Source: Locusta migratoria (Eukaryota; Arthropoda; Insecta; Orthoptera; Acrididae). From it: 64,000 nucleotides of DNA. The notes under the pieces are model-generated. The model saw only the letters and a list, made by a program, of their open reading frames with translations, did no database searches and was not told where the DNA came from. Both the position numbers and the translations under genes were made by a program. The stretch is taken from positions 480,279,150 to 480,343,149 of the forward strand of contig CM048748.1 in the NCBI GenBank assembly GCA_026315105.1. The letters are read 5' to 3'. Shown piece by piece: positions 32,603 to 43,919 of this stretch (positions within the stretch are counted from its first letter, which is position 1; each line of letters starts with the position of its first letter).

Positions 32603-33311
32603 GGTGAATATATCGCAGGAAAATAACTTTAGATAAGGAAAAGAAATATATTTAAATAATCGCATAGGTCTGTTTCACGATCCATTTTCGCAACGATTTC
32701 TGACGAAAATAAAAAGAATAATATAAATAATAAACACATATACAAATTCTACATGATATTATTACTTTTATATATTTATTTTTATTATTTTATTGAATAT
32801 TATACTCTTATTTCTATATACTGAATGGTATATTATTTTTGTCCGAAATAATTGCAAAAATAATAAAGGTACAATAAAATGTAAAGTGGGACATAAAAGA
32901 CACCAGTGCAATTTCTCTGGTTGCGGTGGATGAGAGACGTTTGACAATTCTCCCCTCCTGCAGTCTGGTTGAAGACGTCTTATCAGTTACACAGTTTCCG
33001 TGATGTCTCCGACACCCCTAAAACTTAAATCAGGACTTTAGGATTCCTTTAGGGCAAAAATGTGGCATCGATGCGCAGTTGAGAAGAGAAACTTGATTAT
33101 CACATCGTAACCCACCGTAAAATGAACTACACATAGTATTGTAGTGGTTTCTGAACTTTTACTGTAAATATTGAATTTAAATATACTGAACAGTAGCATT
33201 TACTTGATCACAAAAATGTGAGTTTGTACATTTCGTCATCACGTCGTTATGCCAAGTGGATCCTGTATAGTCCACTTGATAACGCATTTTCATATTTGAC
33301 CCTTAAATGTA
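32603..33311. other. Very AT-rich stretch
   Basis: 32,700-32,890 is almost pure A/T with TATTATT-type sequence. Nothing recognised. Confidence 0.4.
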
Positions 33312-33492
33312 TGCCGCGCGGGAGTAGCCTAGCGGTCTGGGGCGCCACGTTACGGATCGCGCGGCCTCCCGCGTCGGAGGTTCGAATCCTACCGCAAGCA
33401 TGGATGTTAGTATAACTTACTTTAAGTAGTTTGTTAGCTAGGGACTAACAACCAAGCAGTTAAGTCTCATAGATTTACAAATATGTGAACCT
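33312..33492 (+). mobile_element. tRNA-derived SINE, full length
   Basis: The head GCCGCGCGGGAGTAGCCTAG includes the A box (TAGCCTAGCGG). The B box is GGTTCGAATCC (about 33,380). The linker is shortened, followed by TACTTTAAGTAGTTTGTTAG, GGGACTAACAACC and end ATATGTGAAC. It is of the same head type as the copy at 16.96 kb. Confidence 0.9.
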
Positions 33493-34320
33493 TAAATGAA
33501 TGCTGCCTCATATCTGCAACATCGACGTTTGACGTTTTGACGTTGTATTTTCCTTATAAAGAATCAGTTTTGGAAGAATGAAAAACTTACACCAACTAAG
33601 GAAAGTATGGAAAACCATAATAAGCACAAAAATTTGCATATACTATCCGACTTTGAATTTTATATAACACGTTCCATATTGGTAATATCACGAAATAAGG
33701 CTTTTTTAAGTAGCAAGATACGAATTTTTCCCCTATTTTTCCCTTTGTTTGTACAACTTAGAGAACACTGAACCAATTTGTTAAATTAAAAAAATCATGC
33801 ATTTAAGAGTCGATACATTAGAGCAAAATTCTGTCTGTCTGTTTCTCTTCGGCCCTTTTCCCTCACATGCAGGGTCGGCGCTGTGTCAAACACGGATTTA
33901 GCACGTGTTAGTATTGACAGGGTGGCCGGATGCCCTTCCTGCCGCCACCCCATTTGTACCCCAAATGTCTGCGTATAGCGCTATAAGCGTCTGAAAGACA
34001 CTTGAGCAAAAGCAGCGGGTGACAATTATTGTAGTTGCAAATTACTGATAAAAGAGGGGAAGGACAAAGGATTGACAGTGGCTGCATCAGGACACTGAAA
34101 TGAAACAATGGTGACAAGGGAAAACGTGAGCCGCGCCAGCGGGCGCCTTGACCACTTGGCTACCCGTGCTCGCCTCTCGTCCGTCTCACGCTATGGCTGT
34201 AGCGCCCCTGTCGTCCATGCCCTCTTACACTCTCCACTGCGGATTCCCGTGCGAGGTCGAACGTGTGACCGCATCTGCAGTGAAGTAATTGAAGCCAATT
34301 CCGTTTTCGCGTGTAGATAC
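33493..34320. other. No supported gene; possible tRNA-like fragment
   Basis: GGGTGGCCGGATGCCCTTCC near 33,920 resembles a dispersed orthopteran repeat phrase that I recall, but I cannot verify it. At about 34,140-34,170 the reverse strand reads GGTAGCCAAGTGGTCAAGGC, an A-box-like match without a B box in the right place. Confidence 0.35.
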
Positions 34321-34391
34321 TTATTATATTGGTGTGGGGTCTGTTCTTTCTGACATGTCCGAAAGGACAGACACCACACCATTATAATAAT
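34321..34391. mobile_element. Small palindromic element, copy 2
   Basis: Inverted arms TTATTAT(A)TTGGTGTGG...GTCTGT and ACAGACACCACACC-ATTATAATAA surround CTTTCTGACATGTCCGAAAG, itself a near-perfect palindrome. It is the same family as the copy at 30.0 kb, here with a complete centre. No coding capacity; MITE-like. Confidence 0.75.
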
Positions 34392-35140
34392 TATTGAGGT
34401 ACAAGAGTAAATTAGTTACAAATAGCGTCCGGCACAGACTCAAGAAGTGACCTCATACTACTTCTGTTTTTCTAGTTTCTCGGAACAGCACGTCATGAAA
34501 TAGTGACGGCCACAATTAAAAACCTCTCGTCTGCGGCTTATTGCTTTGCTGTAGCGCGGCAGACAGAGACGCCGGTGGGCTGCGCGTGCCCCGCGCCGCA
34601 GCGCCCAGTGAGGCGTGCCCCCCTCCCCCCTCCCCTTCCCCCTCCCCCTTCATCTCTCGGCCCCCCCATCCCCCCTCTGCCGTTACCTCTCCCGGTTACA
34701 CCTATATCCTCCTGGAGCCTCCCTACGTCAATTCTCTCCTTCCCCTCTACAATTAAAAAAATGCATACATCTGCCAAACTTCGTGGTCATCGGTCAGTCT
34801 GTCGTAATGAACCCTCCAACTGCTATTTTAAACTTCAGCTATGCAAAATTTTATCGCAATCAGATGAACGGTATGTCAGCGCATATGATACGAATTGATG
34901 CGAAGTTGTGATGATCGGTTATCATTACCAATTCAGTTTTTTCATCTGCTCTTTTGGGCACTCCCGTATTAACCCCCAACTTGTGAGGTGCAGTGTCCCA
35001 GACCGTTTGGTAATTTTTCATGTTGGCACCTTGTTCTGACTCCTACTTCTTATGCAATAATGCACTTGAGCATTGTTTCAGGTTTCAGTCTTCATCCAAC
35101 TGTTAGCAAGTTAGAGCTGCAGTATCACACGCAGTCCGCG
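34392..35140. other. No gene; pyrimidine-rich tract
   Basis: A CCCCTCCC/CCCTTCC tract at about 34,610-34,740 gives proline-rich frames that reflect base composition. The remainder is unassigned. Confidence 0.4.
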
Positions 35141-35145
35141 GCCAA

Positions 35146-35362
35146 CGCGAAATCCAGGCCCGAGCGCGCACTTCACGCGACGTAAGCAGGCAGTTCCGCG
35201 CCGGCGCGACCGCCAGCTCGGCGGCTGCCGCTGTGACGCAGTGGGCAGTGGGCAGTGGGCAGTGCCCCAGCGGCCGGCCGCTCGGCCAGCGATCGCGCCG
35301 GTAGTGGCTCGGAACTGCCTGCTTACGTCGCATGAAGTGCGCGCTCGGGCCTGGATTTCTCG
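35146..35362. repeat. Long GC-rich inverted repeat (hairpin)
   Basis: Arms 35,146-35,198 and 35,310-35,362 are inverse copies over 53 bp with about 2 mismatches (AAATCCAGGCCCGAGCGCGC against its complement), and further pairing occurs inward (CCGGCGCGA). The loop holds a GTGGGCA unit repeated three times (about 35,239-35,260). It is not obviously part of a known element. Confidence 0.85.
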
Positions 35363-36000
35363 CCGGCCAGGCATGCAGTCTACGTGACGTCACTCGTTAC
35401 GCCAGTAAGAATAGCCCCTACACAGCAGACCACCAGGCAGACGTCCACGTTCGCAGGTAGCGGAGTACCAGGCGAAGCCGGAAAGCCGACGACTGGAGAC
35501 AAGCATCGCGCCTGGTAAACATTGACAGAAAAACATCAACATAAACACCAAAGCTGAACATAGGTGGCAGCTCACACGCCACGTCACTGTCCGCTGACGT
35601 ATACACAGGTCGCTGTCACTCGCAGCAGTGGATCCTTCCGCCAAGCGCCAGCTATATCTGGAGGACGCAGCGACGTGACGGCAGTTCCACCTCGAGGAAT
35701 GTTAGGAACCACCACTACGCCGAGGAGCGACTACGCCAGCCCACTGGACCACCTACGGACTCCGACTCGGCCGCGATCAACCGATGGTATCACGATTAGG
35801 ACTCAGTGATTTGTTCTCCGGCCTATACCTTTGTCAGTAAAGAAATAGACTTTGTTGCACTATACCGGGAATGGGCCCGAGTATTTTCAGTTAATGTGAA
35901 CTATTGTGGTGTGCAAACAGACTTGTATATCGTATTGAATAAAGCGTGTTTCCAAGGTTTTGTGTTGTATTAGTCACAACTTAACTCATAAATACTTGAA
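35363..36000. other. Possible LTR or leader-like stretch, unassigned
   Basis: Moderately GC-rich, ending in an AATAAAGCG polyadenylation-type signal near 35,937. It could be a solitary LTR or retroelement leader; no paired copy or primer site was found. Confidence 0.25.
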
Positions 36001-37230
36001 TTAGTATAAAAATTTTAAAAACTGAATTATTACGGTACATACAGTTTTAGTAACAAGACCGGAATCAATATGAATAATTTTCTCTTAAATTTTCAAGCTG
36101 AATTACAGCAAGTCGTCTAAATGATACAAAAATACTGAGAGAGTAGCTTTGCGGGAGCGGTGGGTAGTTGGTTGGTGAAGTTAAGCAAGGCTAGTTAATT
36201 CAGGTTCCATTTGTTTTAATTAAGAACAATCAGAGGCGAAGGCCCAAAAAGGCAGTTCAGATAAGTGATGCAAGGCAGAAGGCGAAGATGAGAGAACCAA
36301 TTTTTGACAAGTTTATAAGGTTCGAAATTAAGTAAAAGGAACTTTTTAAAAAACAATGAAAGACACAATGAGCCTAGCAATTTAAGTGAAGGTGGAAAAT
36401 CTTAAGTCAAAAGCAACCCTTGTAAATACGATAGAATTTACAAATGACCCCTGCAATTTAAATGAAAACAGCTCAGCTTACTTATCAAAACGACACTAAA
36501 GACGGGTTCCAAAATTTAAGTGACCACAGCCCTTTAAAAATACAATTACAGAAACACATTAAAGACGAGCTAAAACTTAAGTAAAGTCTGAGTTTTACTT
36601 TAACTAATAGAGGGTGGTTGCGCGAATCTTGGCTCAATGATATCAATAGGCAGAAGGCCAATTAAAAAACACATAATAAAATTTACAAATGAGCTCTGTA
36701 TTTTAAATGACAGCAGTTCAGCTTGCTTACAGGAAAATCACACTGAGGTGGGGGAGCTGGCTACTCGTTAACTTAATACCCCCACACAGGTAAAGCAGAT
36801 GAGCTGACTCAAAACAGGTAGGAGAGAAATAAGGAGCCCAACGGTCAACAACAACAGCTCTGACAAAAGGATAGAACACCAAATTACAACCACGGGGTGG
36901 CCATGCCTCAGGGAGGGAAAATTAAAAAAAAATAATAATAATAAAAAGAAAAAGGAAAACAAAGTTATACAACTACCAACCGTGCAGATGCGAGCTAGCA
37001 GAGGGACACAAGGCAGATAACTTCCCCAGTTACATTAACCAAGTTAATGAATACAGAGTACTTGCTACTCAGAGCAAAGAAAAAAAATCAATTGAACCGA
37101 ACTAGAAGTGCGGCATAACACACGAATAAACTACTAACGACGTAAACACAGGGAACGACCAGCGATCCTGACAAATTGAGACACACAAATTTGCGGACCT
37201 GTACTGTATCAGTGACTTTACTTATTTACT
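36001..37230. repeat. AT/A-rich repetitive stretch with about 245-bp internal periodicity
   Basis: ATTTACAAATGA followed by TTTAAATGA and CAGCTCAGCTTAC-like blocks occurs at 36,436 and again, diverged, at 36,681. Other variants (CAATTTAAGTGAAGG near 36,380 and CTTAAGTAAAGTC near 36,580) suggest older duplication. No coding frame. Confidence 0.5.
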
Positions 37231-38325
37231 TTTTATTACTCCACGACAAGTGCAGGCCCCTCGCGATGGTGTTGGAGGAGGGTGTCACGCAACGCCCGGA
37301 AACACGTCATACCTCCCAGATGAAAAGCGGCTAGGAGCGCGACCACGAGGCCGGGAGACGAGGTCCACAGCCCGCGCCGAGGTGCCGCTGCGGCCTGGCA
37401 GAGGGGCGTCTGCCCAGCTGCCCAGCTGCGCAGCCCGCGGGCAGACAGACAGCCCCGCCAGGCCACGCGCAGGGCCAAACGCTCTGGCTGGCCCTCTGCC
37501 CGCTCTCCGCTCCGCCACACGCAGCCAAGAAAACACCGGCCAGAAGACAGCTGACGCGCGATGCGACAAACAGCGCCGCGAGCGCAGAGAGCGGCGGTCT
37601 GTGGCGGCACAGTGGCCAGGAGCGAAGTGAGGCCGGCGGCGCGGCTCAGTCTAGTCGTCAGAAAAGGTACGCTGCAGGAGTTGAGGTTTACTGGAACAAC
37701 TATTCAGATTAATAATACACGTTTTATTGACTGAAAATGATAATACTCAACTTTAGAACATAGGTCTGCTCCTTGTCTCTTCTTGCTTCTCGCGGCGTCG
37801 TCCGTATGATGCTAGCTGCGCTGAGACCTAGTGACTGCCAAGTTCGCAGACGCGTTCTGACCTGCTAACTGCCTGAGTTCTGACTAGTAGCTGTCGGACC
37901 GTCCAGACGTATGTCGGCCTGGATGCAGCCGCTTGTAGGGGGCGCGCACCTTCGGTTCCTCCTCCTCCTCCAGGATGCGCGGCGCCTGCTTGCGACTGGC
38001 TTTCGGCCGACAACTGCCTTCTCCACGATCGTTCTTCTACGTCTGGCGTGTAACGCTCACTTTACGCCACAACACTTAGCATATACGATTTTATTAGTTG
38101 CTGTTAGTCACTAAATACAATTCTGTACAGTAAGGACATCAGATTTTAGTTTTCTATAACTTTGGGGAAAAACAAAGGAAAGTGGTCTGGTAGACTTTAC
38201 CTCACAAAATATGTCCCGATATAAGCACCTCACAAGTTAAACGTTGAAGCGGACATTACAAAACAAAAATTATTCAGATGTGGCAAGCGATTTCTGAATT
38301 TATGGAGACCAACAGCTCAATAAGA
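37231..38325. other. GC-rich then mixed stretch, no supported gene
   Basis: 37,240-37,640 is CpG-rich with long overlapping frames on both strands (126 codons plus, 124 codons minus) lacking domains. 37,900-38,050 has a CCTCCTCCTCC run. It could be a promoter or exon region, but nothing decides it. Confidence 0.3.
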
Positions 38326-38329
38326 TTTA

Positions 38330-38905
38330 TATACAGCGTGATAAATTTTTAACTATTTTCGGAATATCTGGAAAGATACACTTCATATTCAGAAAAACTT
38401 GCAACAATAGTTGATAACCCCTGAAGAGGGTCATCCATCAACATCGGGCTGAACCCCACACCAACCCCGGCGACAGGAGGTAGGAGGTCACTTTGAAATC
38501 TTCAATAGGAACCCCTATGTTTTATTGCAGATTTGGATTCTCCGTGAAACAATATGTAACTTTGGAATGAAACATTTTCTTCGTTTCATGATAGATGGCG
38601 TTGTAATCGTCAAAAATAAAAATGAGTTAAAAACTGTTGAAAAACGCTAATATCTCTAAAAAAACGGACATTTGATTCTTTCTCTACGTTTCTCTCAGTT
38701 TCATCAAAGAGTTGGACAATGCTGCCAAAAGTCGTTTCACCCATTTTATTTTTGCTGATTATAGTGCCATCCATAATAAAACGAAAAAAAAATTACGCTC
38801 CAAAGTAATATTTTTTCACCGAGAATGCAAATCTGCAATAAAAACTAGGGGTTTCTATTTCATATCTCAAAGTCACGCCTTCCCGCCTTCGGGGAGGGGG
38901 GGGTG
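38330..38905. mobile_element. Foldback (inverted-repeat) element, copy 2
   Basis: Left arm 38,469-38,626 and right arm 38,741-38,890 are inverse copies of about 150 bp, with shared blocks such as TTTATTGCAGATTTG, CACTTTGAAAT and ATGGCGTTGTAATC-like, in opposite orientation. The spacer is about 115 bp. The left end TATACAGCGTGAT resembles a DNA-transposon terminus. It matches the arms at 11.8-12.4 kb. No coding sequence. Confidence 0.7.
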
Positions 38906-39290
38906 TTTCACTTCTTTTTTTAATGCGATTTGAATTTTTGTTTTGTTTTGTTTTGTTTTGAGAAATATCCCGAAAAAAAAATTTAAGCGTCTAACCCTAC
39001 ATATTATCTATAACGTTTGTCGTTGGATACGAATTTGACAGTTCTCAACCGTCAGCGTGGCAGCCGAGAACATTAGCCAGGTTGCTACGTTGGCTTAGTC
39101 GAACATCGCCAATGTTACTGTAACAGCCAATATTCTCGGCAGTTGCATAAAAAGCCGTTAGGCAGCCACTGTGGACAGCTCCCTGTAGAAAAGTGTACAG
39201 CCTCCTCAAAATCTGCGAGTCACAGATCCGGTGGCAACCCTGTATATATATATATATATATATATAACACACTTCTTGGTACAGGTACGC
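38906..39290. other. Stretch with TTTTG repeats and (TA)n tract
   Basis: A short (TTTTG)n run lies near 38,936-38,960 and a (TA)12 tract at 39,243-39,266. No gene. Confidence 0.5.
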
Positions 39291-39292
39291 CC

Positions 39293-39495
39293 CGCCGGCC
39301 GCGGTGGCCGAGGTGACTGAGGCGCTCCAGTCACGGTCAGCACGGCCACTACGGTCGGGGGTTCGAATCCCCCCTCGGGCATGGATATTTGTGCCGTCCT
39401 AGTTCGTAAATAGTTCATAAGTAGTTTGTAAGTTTAGGGACTGATGACCCCGTAGTTAAGTCCCATAAGCTTTACAAACATTTGAACATTTGAAC
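39293..39495 (+). mobile_element. tRNA-derived SINE, full length
   Basis: The head GCCGGCCGCGGTGGCCGAGG contains the A box. The B box GGGTTCGAATCCC lies near 39,359. The body contains ATTTGTGCCGTCC, TTCATAAGTAGTTTGTAAG, GGGACTGATGACCCCGTAG and an ACATTTGAAC duplicated at the end (CATTTGAACATTTGAAC). It is the cleanest member in the window, suggesting a recent insertion. Confidence 0.95.
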
Positions 39496-39789
39496 AGGTA
39501 CGCCCCTCGCATCTCGATTACCACGGCGCTGCCTAACAGAAAATACAAAAACATTTCCATTAAAGGTCGCATCTACGTTTACCAAATATTGTTTCAGCAA
39601 ACAACGCAGACTGCTCTCAATTTTCGTTTCATTCCGCCGCCGGCTCTGTTTTAATGGAACAGAAGTACTCAGCTAATAACAATTCGCGACTCGGCGCCCG
39701 AGTTGGCCGCGCGCCTCGTGCCCGGCCGGGAGCGCGGGGTGGCGCGAGCTGAGGGGCAAAGTCACCCCAAATGAAAATAATAATAATAA

Positions 39790-40441
39790 TAATGAGCGAC
39801 GAGAAGGATCTGCTGCTCGACACCGAGCCACTGCCACGAGGAATAGTGAACGGCATATCCAGCGCGTTAGTAAAAGCTTGTTCTCGACAAATCAGTAGGA
39901 TTCTTAGGAACATATGTAATAGTACTCTGAAGCAGGGTATTTTCCCTGATAGACTGAAATATGCTATTGTTGTGCCATTGCGCATAAAGGCGATACGTCT
40001 GATGTCAACAACTACCGCCCAATCTCACTTCTTACAGCCTTATCCAAATTTCTTGAAAAAGTAATGCATTCCAGAGTAGCTTCTCATATATGTAAAAATA
40101 CAGTTCTAACAAAATGTCAGTTTGGTTTTCAGAAATGCTTTTCAACAGAAAACGCTATATATACTTTCACTAATGAAATATTAAATGCTCTTAATTTTTG
40201 GGATTCTTTGTTATCTCTAAAAGGCCTTTGATTCTGTAAATAATGGAATTCCTTTAGATAAACGTACGTATTGTGGTATGAATGGGACAGTGCACAAATG
40301 ATTTAAATCATACCTAACAGGAAGAGCGCAGAAAGTTGAAATAAGTAGTTCACACAATATTCAAAAAACATCTTATTCCTCAAAGTGGGGGTCAGTCAAG
40401 AATGGGGTGCCACAAGGTTCGGTCTTGGGTCCTTTCCTGTG

Positions 40442-40483
<42 letters not shown>

Positions 40484-41300
40484 GACTTACCATTCTATAT
40501 TCATGAAGATACAAAGGTGGATTTTTTACTGATTAACAAGTATAGGTATCACACCTTGATAGATAAGAACTAACTGATGAAATTGTAAACGACGTCCTTC
40601 AAAAAATCATTAAGTGGTTCTCTGCAAATGGACTATCATGAAATTTTGATAAAACACAGTATATACCAGTTCGATACAGATAATATAATAACACCATTAA
40701 TAAACTTACATTTTGATCAGAAATCTGTAGCTAAGTCAGAATGTTCAAATATTTTAGGTGTATGCATCGATGAGCGGTTCAACTGGAAAGAATACATTGA
40801 AGATGTGCTAAAACTTTAGAATTCAGCTACTATTAGGGTCACTGCAAATTTTGGTGTCACAAATCTCAGTAAATTACCTTACTATGCTTATTTTCATTTT
40901 CTGCTTCGATATGGCGTCATATTCTGGGATAATTCATCATTGAGTAGAAAGGTATTCATTGCACAAAAGCGTATAATCAGAATAATATCTGGAGCCCATC
41001 CAAGATCATCCTGCAGCCACATTTTTAAAGAGCTAGAGATCTTCACAGTAGTTTCACAGTATATACATTCACTTATGAAAATTCTTGTTACCTATCCGAC
41101 CCAAACCAAAAGCAATAGCAGTGTGCACAACTGCATTGTTCAAGACTAAACCCAGGTTCGGCACAGAAAGGTGTGTGCAATGCTGCCACACCGGTCACTG
41201 AACGAACAGCATGGGAAACACGACAGACAGCCAACTGGCATTTAAAAAGAAGTGAAACGAATTTCTGAATGACAGCTCCTTCTAGTCATTGGATGAACTT
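39790..41300 (+). mobile_element. Jockey/CR1-superfamily LINE relic with microsatellite-expanded reverse transcriptase
   Basis: Fragments in order: ILRNICNSTLKQGIFPDRLK (about 39,905), KVMHSRVASHI and CQFGFQKCFSTENAIY (40,060-40,165), VPQGSVLGPFL (as GATRFGLGSFPVL in a shifted frame near 40,415), then a (TA) expansion, INDLPFYIH (40,475), SNILGVCIDERFNWKEYIED (40,748), YGVIFWDNSSLSRKVFIAQK (40,912) and RIIRIISGAHPRSSCSHIFK. The catalytic aspartate block between NDLPF and the thumb is shortened or lost (HEDTKVDFLL). Many frame changes are present, and it is inactive. A remote LINE 3'-tail-like piece lies at 42.3 kb. Confidence 0.8.
40443..40479 (+). repeat. (TA)n microsatellite inside the reverse transcriptase
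   Basis: About 18 TA units occupy the place of the codons for the hydrophobic YI pair before NDLP. In translation they give alternating Tyr-Ile and keep the frame. Confidence 0.95.
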
Positions 41301-42325
41301 TTAGATATAAATTCAGTGCTTTATTACACTAACAAAATATAGCTATAATTTACAGATGTGAATCTCATTTTTATTGTATTGAAGGGTTTAGTGTAAATGA
41401 GGATACCACTCATCGACTTTAGACAAAGACACTCACTTCACAAAAACAGTACTTGACAAAAAGCAGACTTATATCACACGAAAACTATTACAAAATTTGG
41501 ACAATGGAACTGCGTGGAACTTTTAAGACGGAACGAAGCTTTTACCGCCGCAACAAGCAAAACTGGCAGCCTTACCAACAGTTGAACATGTACACAATCC
41601 AGCCGGTTGAAGAAGCACTGGTCAAAGAGATTAAAATTCGCTTCTATTTTAGTTCCACTAGAGCTACGACACACCATTTATTCTTAAGCTGAGTACAGTG
41701 CGAAAAAGACGGTTAAGTAAACATAATACTTACGGTAAATGTTTTGTCTTGACAGTGAGTCGTTCTGGAAACGTGTCACGCTAACCATGAAAACATACGT
41801 AAATCGTTCAGTGTTTCATGATTCCATCAATGGAAATTAAGTTAAAATGTTGCGGTGTACTGGTCCCTTAAATTTTTAAAAGAATTGCTGGAACTTTGCA
41901 TTTGCTTTCTTCAACGAATAGGCAGCGATATTGCATACAAAAGACTTTGCGCATGTAGTGGCTTATCTCTTTGGCCCAAGGTTGTGAAACGCTCTGGAGT
42001 CGGTAAGAAGCATCTCCTCTGTCTCGGTTCAGACTAGTCAGAAATCTCCCGTGACTAATTCGAACATCTGACCGCCAGTCACATTCCATTGTAACCGTGC
42101 GAATGTGCAGTTTGAACGCTTCGACGGTTATGATCGCTACTGGAATGAACCAAAAACTTTCCATTTTTTACTTCCGAAATCAATTCCACACTTTACAGTT
42201 GGTCTAATTTTTTACAGATTTAAGAAAGAATTTTAGCCGGTAAGCTGACCGTGAGTTTGAATTTCAGGCAGTATGCAGTACCGCCCCAACTGAAGCACTG
42301 TATAAATTAGTAAATGTGCAAAAAG
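41301..42325. other. Stretch without recognised gene
   Basis: A 79-codon plus-strand frame (41,453-41,692) and a 98-codon minus-strand frame (42,164-41,868) have no recognised domain. No repeat boundaries seen. Confidence 0.35.
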
Positions 42326-42329
42326 AAAG

Positions 42330-42445
42330 GGCCATGTACTGTTATGTATAATGTAATATCTTGCAAAGTCACATTTTTTATCCACAGCATTACGTTGAGT
42401 CGTATTCATGATCTATGGAACAAGTACCAATCTAATCTAATCAGG
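42330..42445 (+). mobile_element. LINE 3'-tail-like fragment
   Basis: TCATGATCTATGGAACAAGT is followed by a short (TCTAA)n run (AATCTAATCTAATC, 42,429-42,443), the type of simple-repeat terminus that CR1/Jockey-like LINEs leave. The coding body is not attached. Confidence 0.4.
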
Positions 42446-42639
42446 AGCTGTTAGTATAGGTGAACTGCACTAAAAATATCATATCACGGTGTCCAATTAT
42501 TATTGAGTACATAGGTAGAGCTATCAGTATGTAACCCAGAAAAACCTGAAGCAAATTCAACTGAGGACGTTGGAAGTTGATTTTCAAAAATTCCACTATC
42601 AACTCCAATGCACATTTGACGTCTCCTGATGACACCGCA

Positions 42640-42825
42640 TCGCGTGGGAGTAGCCGTGCACTCAAAGGCGCCACGCAGCGGAGTGCGCATCTGCTCCCTG
42701 TCGTAGGTTCGAGTCCTCCCTCGGGAATGGGCGTGTTGTCCTTAATATAAGTTACTGTTCAGCAGTTTGTAAGTCTAAGGACAGGTGGCATAGCTTTAGA
42801 AACCTGTCAACATTTGATAATGCCA
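42640..42825 (+). mobile_element. tRNA-derived SINE, diverged
   Basis: Head CGCGTGGGAGTAGCCGTGCA, B box AGGTTCGAGTCCTCCC (near 42,706), GTTGTCCTTAATATAAG, CAGTTTGTAAGTCTAAGGAC and end CAACATTTGA. Confidence 0.8.
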
Positions 42826-43915
42826 GGTGTGGCTATTCTGAGGCCGCCTTTGTCTCATTTTACGATCGCTGCGCTATTCATAACCTGAACGATCAAATCA
42901 GCTCTGAAGTTTCTTTCTTTCTTTCTTTTTTATTATTATTTCTCGTTCCAACAATCCGAGTACCTCTTCAGACCCAAAGTTGTAAGTGATGTAGTATTAA
43001 TATAGAGAGGAACGTTTAAGATACAAAATACACACAGTGATTCACTAATATAAATTGTTTTCAAAGGTTTTGCACCCACGCATTGGTGCGTTTCGGGACT
43101 CGGCTACAAATGCTCGGCCTGGAGTCGCCAGCTGGCGGCGGTCGGCGCCGCCCCCGGCAGGTGCGCCGCCTCTCTTCTGTCCCGACGCCGCCCCAGCCTC
43201 GCGCTGGCTGCACGACTCCCGACAGACCGTCGAGGCTCCGTCGCCAGCGGACGCATGTCGGACGTCTCAGACGGCTACCGTTAGTAGGCTCCACATGACT
43301 GCAGGACAGCAATCGCGGCTGGCAAAACATTGTATAACTGGGAGTAATAAAGTGTTATAAACATAATTCTCCTTTACGTCTTGATTATTTTTGCGGAGGT
43401 GGAAACGATGGGGAGATCCTAGTCTCTCAGATTTACACGCCTTCACTTAATGTACGTGGAGCCAGAGGCTCGTACGCTTGGTCCTCCGGGCCGGATACAG
43501 TGACCGCGAAAACGTAGACCGCAAGATTTAGTGTTTACGCGGAAGCGCATTCGCAATGAGTTACTTTCCGGAAATGAGCTTTGTAAATCTCGTGTGTAGT
43601 GCACATGTTCGCGGCTTGCAAGCGCCACCGTGTGTCTCGAGGTCTGTACGGGACAACGCAGATAACGGCCTCGACTACGGTGTGTGAGTGCCGTACTTGC
43701 GACCGGCTAGTGCCTCACGCGCGATCGCGTCAAAGCGAGCAGCGGTACTGCCATCGCCTCCGAGCATCCCGCAGTTTGGCGCCAACGGAAGCTGCGCCTC
43801 GCACCACGCCTGCCGGCGGCTTCGCGTGACTCCGCGGCCGCCGCCCCTGCACTGCCTCAGCGCCGCTACAGCCTCGGCGAGTGTTACCGCTTGGCTTCCT
43901 GTTTCTAATCTGCTC
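42826..43915. other. Unassigned GC-rich DNA, possible LTR or leader of the adjacent BEL element
   Basis: It contains AATAAAGTG near 43,346 (polyadenylation-type) and GC-rich segments at 43,090-43,260 and 43,690-43,900. Its position directly before the BEL gag makes an LTR plus leader plausible, but the LTR ends and primer site could not be fixed. Confidence 0.3.
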
Positions 43916-43919
43916 TTCC

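Noticed and set aside
34140..34290. tRNA gene on the minus strand
   Set aside because: A-box-like and B-box-like words are present but in the wrong order for a tRNA.
39359..39372. tRNA genes at the many GGTTCGAATCC sites
   Set aside because: All are B boxes of SINE heads followed by the fixed SINE body; no complete cloverleaf with anticodon arm was found.
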